35,337 nt of DNA, from contig JANYEN010000026.1 of assembly GCA_025363115.1 (NCBI GenBank), forward strand, positions 1 to 35,337, read 5' to 3'. Source of the stretch: Alphaproteobacteria bacterium. Its GTDB lineage: Bacteria > Pseudomonadota > Alphaproteobacteria > Rickettsiales > Deianiraeaceae. Positions 16,912 through 26,401 of the stretch are shown here, piece by piece (positions within the stretch are counted from its first letter, which is position 1; every line of letters begins with the position of its first letter). The notes beneath the pieces are model-generated. The model saw nothing but the letters and a program-made list of their open reading frames with translations. It did no database searches and had not been told where the DNA came from. The position numbers were made by a program, and so were the translations under genes.

Positions 16912-18429
16912 TTAAACTTTTTCATTTTTATAAAACCCCACATAAACCGTTTCATCACTTTCATCGCTAACTTTGGTATAAAATTCAAAATCAGGTTTTT
17001 TAAAAGCTTGATAAACAAGCGCATTATTATCTTTTGCAATTTCTTGCATGGGGATTAGCTTATCAAATTCTGGTTTGTTTTTTAAAACTACAATTAATCC
17101 TTTTTCATTTAATTTATCTAAATTGATCCATTTGCTATAAAACAAATTGCAATGCGGGATTACATGTAGTCTATTAAATTTTCTGCTAAAAGCTGAAATA
17201 TTGCCATCTACATGACTCATGCCACAAATGTATTGTGGGGGTTCTTTATAATTTTCTTGCCATTTTTGATTAATAAAATAACCCAAATCTTGGTAAGCTT
17301 TAACGTGATCTTTAACTTTAATTGAATAAATTCGTTCGGTTAAATTAGGGTTAAAAAGATGTAATATCACAATAACTAACGAAATTGAAATAAAGTAAAT
17401 TAAAATCATAAAACCAGCAATGACGACTCTTATCTTAGATAAAATTGTATCAAATAACGTAAAAAAAATAACTGGCAATACAAATACATTGGATATCATC
17501 CATACGTCTTTAACCCCGAAGCCAAATATTAAAGTAAGAATGATAAAAGGTAGAATTGTAACAAATGGAATAATTAAATTTTTAGCAATAATACTTTTGT
17601 TAATTATGTTTTTATGGTTTATTAAAATAGCAAAACTTGCTAAAAAAGGTAAACATTGCAAAACCATACCTTGCAATAACCTTGTTGTATATAGCCACCT
17701 TTTGTATAAAAATCCTTTTTCTAAGGCATCGGTGTAAGACATGTCGCCAATGTATTTTAAGGGCAAAAAATCATTTTTTATAACCCAGTAGGCATTTGGA
17801 TAAAATATAATTAGAGACGTTAAAAACCCTAAGTAAAATCCTTTTTCTTTAATAAAAGATAGTTTTTTTATACTTAAAATATATATTATACATGCTAAAA
17901 TAACCAACCCCGAAGAATATTTTGTTAACATTGCCAGCCCGCAAAATAATCCAAATAATATCCAGTTTAGAGTATTATTTTTTTCGTGACATGTTTTATA
18001 ACAAAATAAACAAATAAGTGGGTGAAATATATATAATAAAGTATTGGCATTTATGCAAATATTAACAAAATTTATATAAACAATTCCTTCACATAAAATA
18101 ATTGCCACAAAAGCTGTTTTTTCATCCAAAAACTTGCGATAAAAAAGATAATTTAAGTAAACTGGTAAACTAAAAATTATTGCTACCAATAAATGATAAG
18201 ATTTCATATTATTGTTAAAAAGCCATAGCCAAGCTTCAGATATCCATGCAAACAAAGGAGGATGCTTATAATATCCCCATTGCCATTCTTGACCCCAATA
18301 AAGATTTTCTATCATATCGCCATTAAAACGATTTACAGCTTCTAAACCAGCCGTAAACAATATAAATTTAACGGTAGCAATTAGCAATATCCATCTTAAA
18401 AACCGATCGGCTATTATTTTTTTCTCCAT
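16912..18429 (-). CDS. Family 39-type membrane glycosyltransferase
   Basis: 505 residues with about ten transmembrane helices and a soluble C-terminal third. The first periplasmic loop, NGDMIENLYWGQEWQWGYYKHPPLFAWI (about 36-63), carries the acidic residues and HPP motif of PMT_2/ArnT-type glycosyltransferases. These use polyprenyl-phosphate sugars at the periplasmic face of the inner membrane. The acceptor is probably lipid A, O-antigen or another envelope glycan; the specific sugar cannot be read from sequence. It begins 3 nt after the GT25 gene, supporting a joint role in surface glycan building. Confidence 0.82.
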   Translation of the reverse strand: MEKKIIADRFLRWILLIATVKFILFTAGLEAVNRFNGDMIENLYWGQEWQWGYYKHPPLFAWISEAWLWLFNNNMKSYHLLVAIIFSLPVYLNYLFYRKFLDEKTAFVAIILCEGIVYINFVNICINANTLLYIFHPLICLFCYKTCHEKNNTLNWILFGLFCGLAMLTKYSSGLVILACIIYILSIKKLSFIKEKGFYLGFLTSLIIFYPNAYWVIKNDFLPLKYIGDMSYTDALEKGFLYKRWLYTTRLLQGMVLQCLPFLASFAILINHKNIINKSIIAKNLIIPFVTILPFIILTLIFGFGVKDVWMISNVFVLPVIFFTLFDTILSKIRVVIAGFMILIYFISISLVIVILHLFNPNLTERIYSIKVKDHVKAYQDLGYFINQKWQENYKEPPQYICGMSHVDGNISAFSRKFNRLHVIPHCNLFYSKWINLDKLNEKGLIVVLKNKPEFDKLIPMQEIAKDNNALVYQAFKKPDFEFYTKVSDESDETVYVGFYKNEKV

Positions 18430-18432
18430 ATA

Positions 18433-19344
18433 TTATAAATTTCTATTATCTAAAGAATCGATATCCGAAACAAAATTATTATTACGGCTTACTATAGTTT
18501 GAGGGGTTAAACAAGCATGAATAATATCATTTTTAGCTAATATGTGATATATATAATGATCTATTCCCATATTTTTCATATTGTTATTTTTTAAATATTC
18601 CGTTATTTTTTTGGCTCCATTTTCAGTAATAATATAGGCGGCATTGCTAGACATAAATCTAAAAGAAATAGCATGATTAACATAAGAATTATGACCATAA
18701 ATTAATCTAGAAAATATTTTATTAAAAAAAGATTTTTGGTCTTTAGTGTGATGTAAATATATAATATCGCAACTTTTTGGAATATTATCAAGAACATTTT
18801 GTAAATTATTACTGAAATTATCTTTTAACACAAAATCATCTTCAAAAACTAATGAATTTTTATATTTATTACCAATAATGTCTTGATAAACTTTAAGATG
18901 GCTACAGGCGCATCCAATTTCACCGAGCTTGAGAGGAACCCTTAGTTCTCTGAGATTTAAAAAGATGTTATTATATGAACTATAGGGAGTATATTTATAA
19001 TTAAAATAGTAATCTTGGTCACATTCAATTTTATATATATTGTTGGGATTAAATTGAATTATTTTATTTTTTATATCCGATGTTTTGATTTTTTGCATGT
19101 TATCAAAATCAGTTATTTCAATTTTCATGCCATCTATTGCTTCAAATCTAGTGTACTTTTGAATATTGTATTTTAAAAATTCTTTTTTTACAGATTCGTA
19201 TCTATTTTTAGAATTTTTTAAATTTATTACGTACGTATTATCGATAAATATTTTAGTCAAATTTGGTTCTTTCCTGGCAATTAAAGATATCGCTAAACCA
19301 AAAAGTATTATAATAAACAATATATTGAATTTTAAAATTTTCAT
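18433..19344 (-). CDS. Family 25 glycosyltransferase (LPS biosynthesis type)
   Basis: 303 residues. An N-terminal hydrophobic anchor (ILFIIILFGLAISLIA) is followed by the GT25 pattern: YVINLKNSKNRYESVKKEF, FEAIDGM, LKLGEIGCACSHLKVYQDII and the acidic SLVFEDDFVL. GT25 enzymes such as LgtB/Lex1 add galactose or related sugars to LPS. An insertion of about 60 residues lies between FEAIDGM and the LGEIGC motif. The membrane anchor is less usual for cytosolic GT25 enzymes. It sits 7 nt downstream of rlmB and 3 nt upstream of the GT39 gene. Confidence 0.85.
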   Translation of the reverse strand: MKILKFNILFIIILFGLAISLIARKEPNLTKIFIDNTYVINLKNSKNRYESVKKEFLKYNIQKYTRFEAIDGMKIEITDFDNMQKIKTSDIKNKIIQFNPNNIYKIECDQDYYFNYKYTPYSSYNNIFLNLRELRVPLKLGEIGCACSHLKVYQDIIGNKYKNSLVFEDDFVLKDNFSNNLQNVLDNIPKSCDIIYLHHTKDQKSFFNKIFSRLIYGHNSYVNHAISFRFMSSNAAYIITENGAKKITEYLKNNNMKNMGIDHYIYHILAKNDIIHACLTPQTIVSRNNNFVSDIDSLDNRNL

Positions 19345-19351
19345 AAAATAA

Positions 19352-20113
19352 TTATTTTTTTTGAGAAATTATTTTATAAGCTTCGTAAGCAATAATTGAG
19401 CTGGCGTTAGAAACATTTAAGCTTTCGGCATTTTTTATAATTGGAATTTTAACGAATGCATCACATTCAACTTTAGTTAATTCCTTCATTCCCTCTCCTT
19501 CGCTACCTAAAACAAATATAATTTTATTACCATATTTACTAATTAATTCACAAGGGTAATCTGAAACCTTATTGTTATCAAGCCCCAAAATCCAGAAACC
19601 CAAGTCTTTCAAATTTTTAATTTCTCTGACAATATTAGTTGCGGTATATATAGGTAAAACTTCCGAAAAACCAGCAGAAGAACGTATAATAGTATTATTA
19701 ATTATAGGGGTTTCATGCTTGCCAAGCATAATAAAACTTGCTCCAAAGCAATAAGCAGAACGAATAATAGCGCCAATATTTTGAGGATCTTGAATTCTAT
19801 CTAAAATAAATCCATAATGCAATTTATCTTCAGGCATTTTATTAATTATATCCAATAAAGGTATTCGTTCTATTAAATTACCTGCTTTTATAGCCATGCC
19901 CTGATGTTTATCTGGTTGGTGAGTAATTTTTTCAATATTGCGATTATCGGTAATAGTGATATATTTTTGATATTTTTGTAAAAAAAAATCGGAAAGATGA
20001 TTTTTTTCTGTCAATAAAATTTCAAATATTTCTCGAGATTGATTTTGCAAAACAGCTAGACATGCATGTCTGCCATAAATGACATTATAATTATGAAAAT
20101 TTTTTTTACTCAT
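19352..20113 (-). CDS. rlmB: 23S rRNA 2'-O-methyltransferase, TrmH/SpoU family
   Basis: 253 residues. The N-terminal substrate-binding domain (NVIYGRHACLAVL) precedes the SpoU knot domain. Its three motifs are FILDRIQDPQNIGAIIRSA, FVLGSEGEGM and SLNVSNASSIIAYEA. RlmB methylates G2251 of 23S rRNA using SAM. The start ATG overlaps the stop of the TolC-like gene by one base (TAATG), so translation is probably coupled. Other TrmH-family rRNA methylases are possible, but the GRHACLAVL beginning favours RlmB. Confidence 0.9.
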   Translation of the reverse strand: MSKKNFHNYNVIYGRHACLAVLQNQSREIFEILLTEKNHLSDFFLQKYQKYITITDNRNIEKITHQPDKHQGMAIKAGNLIERIPLLDIINKMPEDKLHYGFILDRIQDPQNIGAIIRSAYCFGASFIMLGKHETPIINNTIIRSSAGFSEVLPIYTATNIVREIKNLKDLGFWILGLDNNKVSDYPCELISKYGNKIIFVLGSEGEGMKELTKVECDAFVKIPIIKNAESLNVSNASSIIAYEAYKIISQKK

Positions 20114-21405
20114 TATTTATATTTGATAAGCGGATTTATGCCAGCCAAAGATAATATTTGATAATAAGCAAGAATTTGACGCTTTTGAATGTCTAGAAAA
20201 TCAATTTTTTTCTGCAATAGACTATATTCTTCCATAGAAAAATCTATTTGTGAAATTATTTTGCTTTTTAAATTTTGTTTTGCTTTTTTAAGTTTTTTTT
20301 CGCTAGCAGATATATATTTTTTTTTCGCTTCTAAAATTTTTGTAACAGATGCGTAGGCAATCCAAGATTGCTGGGCAGTTGCTCCAATTTCTTTTTTTTG
20401 TAATTGATTAGTAATGTAGTTTATTTTTTGATTTTTATGAGCAAGATATATGTTAGTCCACGTTTTACCTTTATCAAAAATTGGAATGTCTAAAACAATA
20501 CCAGTGTATTGAAACTGTAAAAGACTATTCCCGCTAAAACCAGGACCATAATCTAAGTTGCTATATATAAAACTAATCTTGGGCATTAATGCAACCCAAG
20601 ACAATGTGTTTTGTATTTTAGCTAAATCTGCATTCATTTGACTTCTTTTTAAATCTGGATTTTTAGATTCTACCAAAGAAATGAATTCTTCTATATTGGC
20701 AATAGGTAATGTGGTATAATCTTTTTTCAAATCGGCTACGTCTAAATTCTCGCCTACCAATTTATTATAATCCAGTTCGGCTTTTGCCAAATCAGCTTCC
20801 GCCTGAATTTCATTAGCTTCTATTTCTAAATTCATAGCTTCGATGTTTTCTAAATCAGCTTCAGACAACAATTTATGATTACGCATTATTATGGCTTGCT
20901 CGGTTTTTTTAGCATTAACTTGCTTTAAAACTTCGGTAATTTTTTTCTTTTCTCTAGCAGTAGCTAAATTAACATAAGCTTGTATAACATTAGAAACAAA
21001 TTCGGTCATTTGAATATTTCTACCGTATAAACTTGATTTATAAGCAATAGCTTTAGAGTATATTTGCGGTAAAGTATAATAAAAACTTAAATCATAGCTT
21101 ACTGAAAAAGATCTATAACCGTTAACAGCTCCTACAAAACCAGAGGGGCTGCTTGCCGACCCTAATAAACCAATCAAACCTGGACCAATTGCACTACTTT
21201 TACTTAAAGCATGGGTAATGCTATAATTTACATCGGGTAAAACGCCAGAATAAGAAGCTAAATATTGTCCAAACGCCACATCTGTTTGTTCTTCAATTAA
21301 AGCTGAGTATCCTTCATTTTTTAAAGCTATTATTACAGCATCTTCAATTGTAACAGACTGAGCATTAAAACAACAAAATAAAATCAGCCAAATAAGTTTA
21401 ATCAT
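20113..21405 (-). CDS. TolC-like outer membrane efflux protein
   Basis: 430 residues with a signal peptide (MIKLIWLILFCCFNAQS). The outer membrane efflux protein pattern appears twice: VTIEDAVIIALKNEGY at the N-terminus and long amphipathic helices around YVNLATAREKKKITEVLKQV and LAHKNQKINY...EIGATAQQSWIAY. It is expected to form a trimeric channel across the outer membrane. The gene overlaps the upstream adaptor gene by 8 nt, so the two likely work together. No inner membrane pump is next to them. Confidence 0.85.
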   Translation of the reverse strand: MIKLIWLILFCCFNAQSVTIEDAVIIALKNEGYSALIEEQTDVAFGQYLASYSGVLPDVNYSITHALSKSSAIGPGLIGLLGSASSPSGFVGAVNGYRSFSVSYDLSFYYTLPQIYSKAIAYKSSLYGRNIQMTEFVSNVIQAYVNLATAREKKKITEVLKQVNAKKTEQAIIMRNHKLLSEADLENIEAMNLEIEANEIQAEADLAKAELDYNKLVGENLDVADLKKDYTTLPIANIEEFISLVESKNPDLKRSQMNADLAKIQNTLSWVALMPKISFIYSNLDYGPGFSGNSLLQFQYTGIVLDIPIFDKGKTWTNIYLAHKNQKINYITNQLQKKEIGATAQQSWIAYASVTKILEAKKKYISASEKKLKKAKQNLKSKIISQIDFSMEEYSLLQKKIDFLDIQKRQILAYYQILSLAGINPLIKYK

Positions 21406-22519
21406 TTTTTATAATATTCTTACTATTTGCACCATCTTCAATAAATATAATATCTTGAATGTCTATGCTATCTTGAATTTTTAAGTTATCTCCACCAACA
21501 ACAATTAATAAATCGTCGTTTTCTATTCCCTTGACAATCATTTTATTACCTTCATCGTGGATTATATTAATTGCTCTAAATTCAACCTTATTATCTTTAA
21601 TTATTTTTACACCCAAAATTTCTTGATTTACAGTTAAAATATCGCTATCAATTAACCAAGATTCATTAATTTTATAAGGAATTTTAACAGAACAACTACT
21701 TCCGCTAATAATATCTTTTTTATCTTGTGGGGCAATAACAACAGTAAAATAACCTGTATTAAGATTAATAGAATTTTCATATCTTGTAATTTTACCATTA
21801 AAATTACCGTAATCACATATAATGGCAACCTCTTCTCCTTTTTTTATATCATTTATATATTTTCCTGAAATAGGAACATCTAAAGATAAATTTTCATCTT
21901 TAATGATTGTATATAAAATAGTTTGACCAGCCATAGATTCTTTTCCTAAAACAAATTGACCTTCGTTAACCATAACATCAGTTAATGTTCCGTCAAATAA
22001 GGCTTTTATTTTTAAATTATTTTTACCATAAGAAGTACGCTGCAAATTACTTACGGCCATCTGATAATTAGCTTCAGCAACATTTAAATCAGACTGAGAA
22101 ATTAAATTTTTGCTAAACATTTGCTGTGAAGCTAAATAATTTGCTTCGGCATTTTTATGGGCATATTTAGCATTTTTATAGCCACTATTAATCATTCGAT
22201 CTTTTAATATCATTATCAGGTCTCCTTTTTTAACTTTAGTATGACCATTAACTATAATTTTTTCAACGTCCGAAGAAACCTCTGCAAAAACATTTACCTT
22301 CGTACCATTGGTAAAATTTCCATATCCAATTATATTGCCATAATTCTCTTTATTAATAACTTTTATTACCGAAACTTTGGGTTTTAAAATTATCTCTTTT
22401 TTTACAAATAAAAATTTTGCAACGGTACCATAAATTTTAAAAACTATAAAAAAACTAACTATTATTATAAATAATTTTTTTTTATTAAGCATTAATAAGT
22501 TCTGAGGTTTAAATTTCAT
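21398..22519 (-). CDS. Periplasmic adaptor (membrane fusion) protein
   Basis: 373 residues with one N-terminal membrane anchor (LFIIIVSFFIVFKIYG). The biotinyl-lipoyl half motifs are VNVFAEVSSDVEKIIVNGHTKVKKGDLIMIL and ALFDGTLTDVMVNEGQFVLG. They flank a helical hairpin (KNAEANYLASQQMFSKNLISQSDLNVAEANYQ), and beta-barrel domains follow. This is the HlyD/RND adaptor family that links inner membrane pumps to TolC-like channels. First gene of a minus-strand operon that continues through the TolC-like gene, rlmB, two glycosyltransferases and phrB. It diverges from rpmF across a 126-nt gap. Confidence 0.85.
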   Translation of the reverse strand: MKFKPQNLLMLNKKKLFIIIVSFFIVFKIYGTVAKFLFVKKEIILKPKVSVIKVINKENYGNIIGYGNFTNGTKVNVFAEVSSDVEKIIVNGHTKVKKGDLIMILKDRMINSGYKNAKYAHKNAEANYLASQQMFSKNLISQSDLNVAEANYQMAVSNLQRTSYGKNNLKIKALFDGTLTDVMVNEGQFVLGKESMAGQTILYTIIKDENLSLDVPISGKYINDIKKGEEVAIICDYGNFNGKITRYENSINLNTGYFTVVIAPQDKKDIISGSSCSVKIPYKINESWLIDSDILTVNQEILGVKIIKDNKVEFRAINIIHDEGNKMIVKGIENDDLLIVVGGDNLKIQDSIDIQDIIFIEDGANSKNIIKND

Positions 22520-22588
22520 GGACTTTATAGAATTTTTAGTTTTATATATTGGTAGAAATTTTTAAAAAACAAGATATTTAAAAAATTC

Positions 22589-22618
22589 TTGACTTATATA
22601 AGCGAGATTATTTAAATA
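22589..22618 (+). promoter_or_regulatory. Candidate sigma-70-type promoter for rpmF-glyS
   Basis: TTGACT (22589-22594), an 18-nt spacer, then TAAATA (22613-22618), 27 nt before the rpmF ATG. In such AT-rich DNA the -10 match is weak evidence; the -35 box is the better part. Confidence 0.4.
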
Positions 22619-22645
22619 AAAGTTAATTCTATTATAAAACGCTAT

Positions 22646-22843
22646 ATGGCAGTACCTAAAAAACGAACTTCTCATTCAAAAACCGCTCAGCGCAGTTCGG
22701 GCAAGGCTTTAAAACCTTTAAACATAGTATATGATAAAAATGGCGATCCTCACTTACAACATTATGTATCATCTGCAGGAAAATATAAAGGAATTGTTGT
22801 GATAAAAAAGAAAGAAAAAAAAGATACTACCGAAAATACTTAA
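22646..22843 (+). CDS. rpmF: 50S ribosomal protein L32
   Basis: 65 residues starting MAVPKKRTSHSKTAQRSSGKAL, the classical L32 N-terminus, with the SSAGKYKG block further on and a lysine-rich tail. No zinc-binding Cys pairs are present, so it is the Cys-free type. It is followed after 12 nt by glyS. In many bacteria rpmF is next to plsX-fabH; here fabH lies about 8 kb away, so that arrangement is broken. Confidence 0.93.
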   Translation: MAVPKKRTSHSKTAQRSSGKALKPLNIVYDKNGDPHLQHYVSSAGKYKGIVVIKKKEKKDTTENT

Positions 22844-22855
22844 CTTTTAGTATTT

Positions 22856-24883
22856 ATGTCAGAATTCTTGCTAGAAATATATAGCGAGGAGATTCCAGCT
22901 AATATGCAAGAAAAAGTGTTGCCACTTTTATTGAGTATTTTTACTAAAGAAATTTTTAATCTAGGTATCATTGGTGAAATTTTTGCCGAAATATCAGTTT
23001 GTAGAATAGCATTTTATAGCCATAATTTAATAATCAATTCTCAAGAAAATCTAATACCTATTCGTGGACCTATAATAACCGCCTCCATAGATGCTATTAA
23101 TGGCTTTTTAAAAAAAAATAATATAGAAAATATAGATAAATTACAAATAACTGGTGGCTATTATTTTTATACACCCTCACAAATAAATAAATCAGTTTCC
23201 GATCTTTTATCAAAAAATATCACTAAAATTATAGATTTATTGTCCAGTATTTGGTCAAGAAGAATGCACTGGAATAGTTCCAAAAAAGAATGGATTAGAC
23301 CTATAAGAAATATCTTATGCTTATTTGAAAATAAAATAATAAATTTTAATTACGCAAATTTAGTATCTAATAATCTAACTTTTGGTAATAAAAATATCAC
23401 AAATAAAACTTTAATTGAGGTTAATTCAATAGATGATTATTTTAACAAATTAAAAGAAAATTTTGTAATAGTCAAACGCAAGGAACGTGTAAAAATTATT
23501 GAATCTTCGTTGCGAAACATAGAAAAAGAATATAACGTAAATTTTAAATTAGACAGAAATCGAGACCTTATAAATGAAGTAGCGGGATTGAGTGAATATT
23601 TAATTATTAAGCACGAGACTATTCCTGAGCAATTTTCTGACTTACCTTCATGTATTATTGAACAAAAAATCAAAAAAGATCAAAAATATTTCGTGTCATA
23701 TAACAAGCACGGAATAGATAAAATTATTGCTATTTCTATTGAATGCAACCCAAATAAAGTAGAAAATGTTCTAAAAGGAAATATGAAAGTTTTAAACGCC
23801 CGATTATCTGATATTAAATTTTTTTATCAACAAGATATTAAAATGTTTTTAAAATGCAGGCAAATCAATGAATCTTCTGTTAAACAATTATTATCATTAG
23901 TACCCATAAATGAAAAACTTGGTAATTTATATGATAAATCGCTTAGAATTAAAACTGTAATGCAAAATTTATTAACTATTGGAGGCAAAGATATTTTAGG
24001 GGGTCTTGATTTGGACACCATAGCCCTTCATTTAAAATTAGATATGATAACCCATGCCTATAAAGAATTTCCAGATTTACAGGGATATATAGGATCTGAA
24101 TATGCTACCCGAATATGGGGTTTATCTGCTGAATATAGTAATGTATTTGCAGCTCAACATGGAATAAATGTGGGGTATGGCGAGCATATCCCTGCTATTG
24201 CCAACGCTTTGGAATATGTCGCTTCTCATCTTTATATTGGCAGTGAATTTACTTCTTCGAGAGACCCATTTGCCATCGAAAGAAGCATCAATCTTGTTTC
24301 TAGTATATATGAATGGGTACCTAATTTAGGATTACATATAGAAGCTATTAAAATATTGTTACCTAAAATTTTCGAGTCAGTTGCCTTTAAATTATCGGAA
24401 ATTTTAATAAAATCCGCTAAAAAAATTAATATAAAAAGATTAAAACAAAAATTTAATGATTATTTATATATTGAGGAAATTTGTAATTATTATTTTAATC
24501 TTCATACTACCTATTTTGTTGCTCAAATTAATATCACCAAAGCTTTAGATTGGGTTAATATTTCGGACGAATTTAATATAGTAATAGATATATATAAAAG
24601 ATGTAAAAACCTTTATAATATTAATCCCCATGAAAAAAACAGATTAACTATAATTGAATGGGGACAAATTAACGATATTCTTGATTTATTAGATATTGCC
24701 ATAGAAGATATAGACGAAAATTCCATTTTTGCCAAAATAAAATGGACTGCTTTTAGCATCGATTTAGAAAGATATTTTAATCATTATAAAATTGCAGATA
24801 GTATTGATAGAATAATCTTTATAAGAAATATTTGCACTAAAATAGAAATTAAATATCCCTTTTTACCTAGCATTGATTTTTAA
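22856..24883 (+). CDS. glyS: Glycyl-tRNA synthetase, beta subunit
   Basis: 675 residues. The N-terminus MSEFLLEIYSEEIPANM is characteristic, followed by RGPIITA, WSRRMHWNSSKKEWIRPIRNI, LPSCIIEQKIKKDQKYF, the HD-like segment LDLDTIALHLKLDMIT, and EYATRIWGLS...PFAIERSINL. The beta subunit provides tRNA recognition and works as an alpha2beta2 enzyme with GlyQ. No glyQ is within the window. It is a little shorter than the usual 690 or so residues, mostly at the C-terminus. It lies 12 nt after rpmF. Confidence 0.93.
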   Translation: MSEFLLEIYSEEIPANMQEKVLPLLLSIFTKEIFNLGIIGEIFAEISVCRIAFYSHNLIINSQENLIPIRGPIITASIDAINGFLKKNNIENIDKLQITGGYYFYTPSQINKSVSDLLSKNITKIIDLLSSIWSRRMHWNSSKKEWIRPIRNILCLFENKIINFNYANLVSNNLTFGNKNITNKTLIEVNSIDDYFNKLKENFVIVKRKERVKIIESSLRNIEKEYNVNFKLDRNRDLINEVAGLSEYLIIKHETIPEQFSDLPSCIIEQKIKKDQKYFVSYNKHGIDKIIAISIECNPNKVENVLKGNMKVLNARLSDIKFFYQQDIKMFLKCRQINESSVKQLLSLVPINEKLGNLYDKSLRIKTVMQNLLTIGGKDILGGLDLDTIALHLKLDMITHAYKEFPDLQGYIGSEYATRIWGLSAEYSNVFAAQHGINVGYGEHIPAIANALEYVASHLYIGSEFTSSRDPFAIERSINLVSSIYEWVPNLGLHIEAIKILLPKIFESVAFKLSEILIKSAKKINIKRLKQKFNDYLYIEEICNYYFNLHTTYFVAQINITKALDWVNISDEFNIVIDIYKRCKNLYNINPHEKNRLTIIEWGQINDILDLLDIAIEDIDENSIFAKIKWTAFSIDLERYFNHYKIADSIDRIIFIRNICTKIEIKYPFLPSIDF

Positions 24884-24899
24884 TAGAGATATAAATTTC

Positions 24900-24905
24900 T
24901 TGACA
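24900..24905 (+). promoter_or_regulatory. Consensus -35 box upstream of sodB
   Basis: A perfect TTGACA about 52 nt before the sodB ATG. I could not find a good -10 box at 16-18 nt (best TTAGCT at 24922), so the promoter is uncertain. Confidence 0.3.
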
Positions 24906-24956
24906 TTTTAATCACTTCTAATTAGCTGGATTAATTGATAAATTAGCTATAAAAAA

Positions 24957-25598
24957 ATGACTGTATTTACTTTGCCAAAATTGCCTTATGAATCAACAGC
25001 ATTGGAGCCTTATATTTCAGCAGAAACTATTAGTTATCATTACAACAAACATCATCAAGCATATGTTGATAATTTAAATAAGTTTATAACACCAGAATAT
25101 TTAGGTCTTGAATTACTTGACGTTATGAAAAAATCTCATATAAATGGTAATAATCCTATTTTTAATAACTCTGCTCAGATTTGGAATCATACTTTTTATT
25201 GGCATTGTTTAAAACCTAATGGTGGTAAAAAACCTACTGGTAAATTATTGGAACAAATTGAAAAAAACTTTGGCTCTTTTGAAAAAGTTAAAGAAGACTT
25301 AAAAAATGCAGCTTTAGCTCAATTTGGGTCTGGATGGGCATGGCTTGTATATAAACCAGTAAGCAAAAAAATGGAAATTATCAAAACCAGTAATGCTGAA
25401 ACACCTGCAGTTTTATATGACAAAATTGACTTAGCAGTTACTCAAACATATTTAGTGCCGTTGCTAACTATAGATGTATGGGAACATGCTTATTATATAG
25501 ATTATCGTAACAAAAGAGCTGAATATTGTGACAAAATAATTGATAATCTTTTAAATTGGGATTTTGCTGAAGCTAATTTTAAAATTCATGCGGTTTGA
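24957..25598 (+). CDS. sodB: Superoxide dismutase, Fe type
   Basis: 213 residues. Converts superoxide to oxygen and hydrogen peroxide. The metal ligands are all present: His28 (SYHYNKHHQAYV), His78 (IWNHTFYWHC), Asp173 and His177 (DVWEHAYYIDYRN). Gln74 in NNSAQIWNH is at the site where Fe enzymes carry the outer-sphere Gln, which favours Fe over Mn. Length compares with about 193 in E. coli; the extra residues lie mainly in the VMKKSHINGNNP helix region and the C-terminal tail. No signal peptide, so cytosolic. It overlaps the following rfbC by 11 nt. Confidence 0.93.
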   Translation: MTVFTLPKLPYESTALEPYISAETISYHYNKHHQAYVDNLNKFITPEYLGLELLDVMKKSHINGNNPIFNNSAQIWNHTFYWHCLKPNGGKKPTGKLLEQIEKNFGSFEKVKEDLKNAALAQFGSGWAWLVYKPVSKKMEIIKTSNAETPAVLYDKIDLAVTQTYLVPLLTIDVWEHAYYIDYRNKRAEYCDKIIDNLLNWDFAEANFKIHAV

Positions 25599-26130
25599 AA
25601 AAACTCATATTAAAGATTTAGTAATTATACACCACGACATTCACACAGATGATAGAGGGTATTTTATAGAAGATTACAATCAAAAGACTTTTATAGAATA
25701 TGGAATAAATGCAACATTTGTTCAAGATAATCGGTCTTTTTCAAAATATGGAACTTTGCGAGGGTTGCATTATCAAACTGGAGAGTTTGCTCAATCAAAA
25801 TTAATGAGAGTTTTGGCAGGGAAAGTATTGGATGTAGCAGTAGATATTAGAAAAGATTCCCCAACTTTCGGCGATCATTTTGCTATAGAATTACAAGAAA
25901 ATGATGGAATTTCATTTTTTGTACCTCGGGGTTTTGCCCATGGTTTTGTAGTGCTTTCTAAAACTGCCATGCTTAGTTATAAATGCGATAATTTTTATTC
26001 TAAAAATCACGAGGGGGGAATTTTTTATAATGACGATAATCTAAAAATTGATTGGAAGTTAAAACCAGAGGAAATTGTTTTATCGGATAAAGATCAAAAA
26101 TGGTCTTTGTTAAAAAATTTATTTGCATAA
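25588..26130 (+). CDS. rfbC: dTDP-4-dehydrorhamnose 3,5-epimerase
   Basis: 180 residues from ATG 25588; the frame is open to 25564 but lies inside sodB. Third enzyme of dTDP-L-rhamnose synthesis. Cupin-fold motifs are DDRGYFIEDYNQ, FVQDNRSFSKYGTLRGLHYQ with catalytic His61, VLDVAVDIRKDSPTFG and FVPRGFAHGFVVLS. The rest of the pathway (rfbA, rfbB, rfbD) is not in this window. Together with the GT25 and GT39 genes it points to a surface glycan containing rhamnose or a related deoxysugar. It overlaps sodB by 11 nt in an otherwise unrelated context. Confidence 0.92.
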   Translation: MRFEKTHIKDLVIIHHDIHTDDRGYFIEDYNQKTFIEYGINATFVQDNRSFSKYGTLRGLHYQTGEFAQSKLMRVLAGKVLDVAVDIRKDSPTFGDHFAIELQENDGISFFVPRGFAHGFVVLSKTAMLSYKCDNFYSKNHEGGIFYNDDNLKIDWKLKPEEIVLSDKDQKWSLLKNLFA

Positions 26131-26198
26131 TTTAAAATAGTTGAATATTAATTATTTATCTAATTATTTTATTGTTAAGTTAAGTTAAATATTTTTTT

Positions 26199-26396
26199 AT
26201 GCATAAAATTACATCATTACTTACTTTATTACTAATTGCATGTAATGGTTCGACTAATACTCCAACCAATGCCTCTGCATCGTTAAAAAATAATGACCAA
26301 CAAGTATCGGAATCCCTAAATAGAACCGAAAGCGTGGTAAAATCTACCAATGATATGTTTGAAGAAATTTCTACAAAAGCCAAAGCTGGTTCATAA
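26199..26396 (+). CDS. Tiny lipoprotein
   Basis: 65 residues with signal peptide and lipobox (LLTLLLIAC, Cys15). The mature peptide is about 50 residues, rich in Ser, Asn and Thr, with a short charged helix (SESLNRTESVVKSTNDMFEEIS). No family is recognised. It lies 68 nt after rfbC and 5 nt before ubiG. The opposite strand is also open here but has no recognisable protein. Confidence 0.6.
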   Translation: MHKITSLLTLLLIACNGSTNTPTNASASLKNNDQQVSESLNRTESVVKSTNDMFEEISTKAKAGS

Positions 26397-26401
26397 AGAT
26401 T

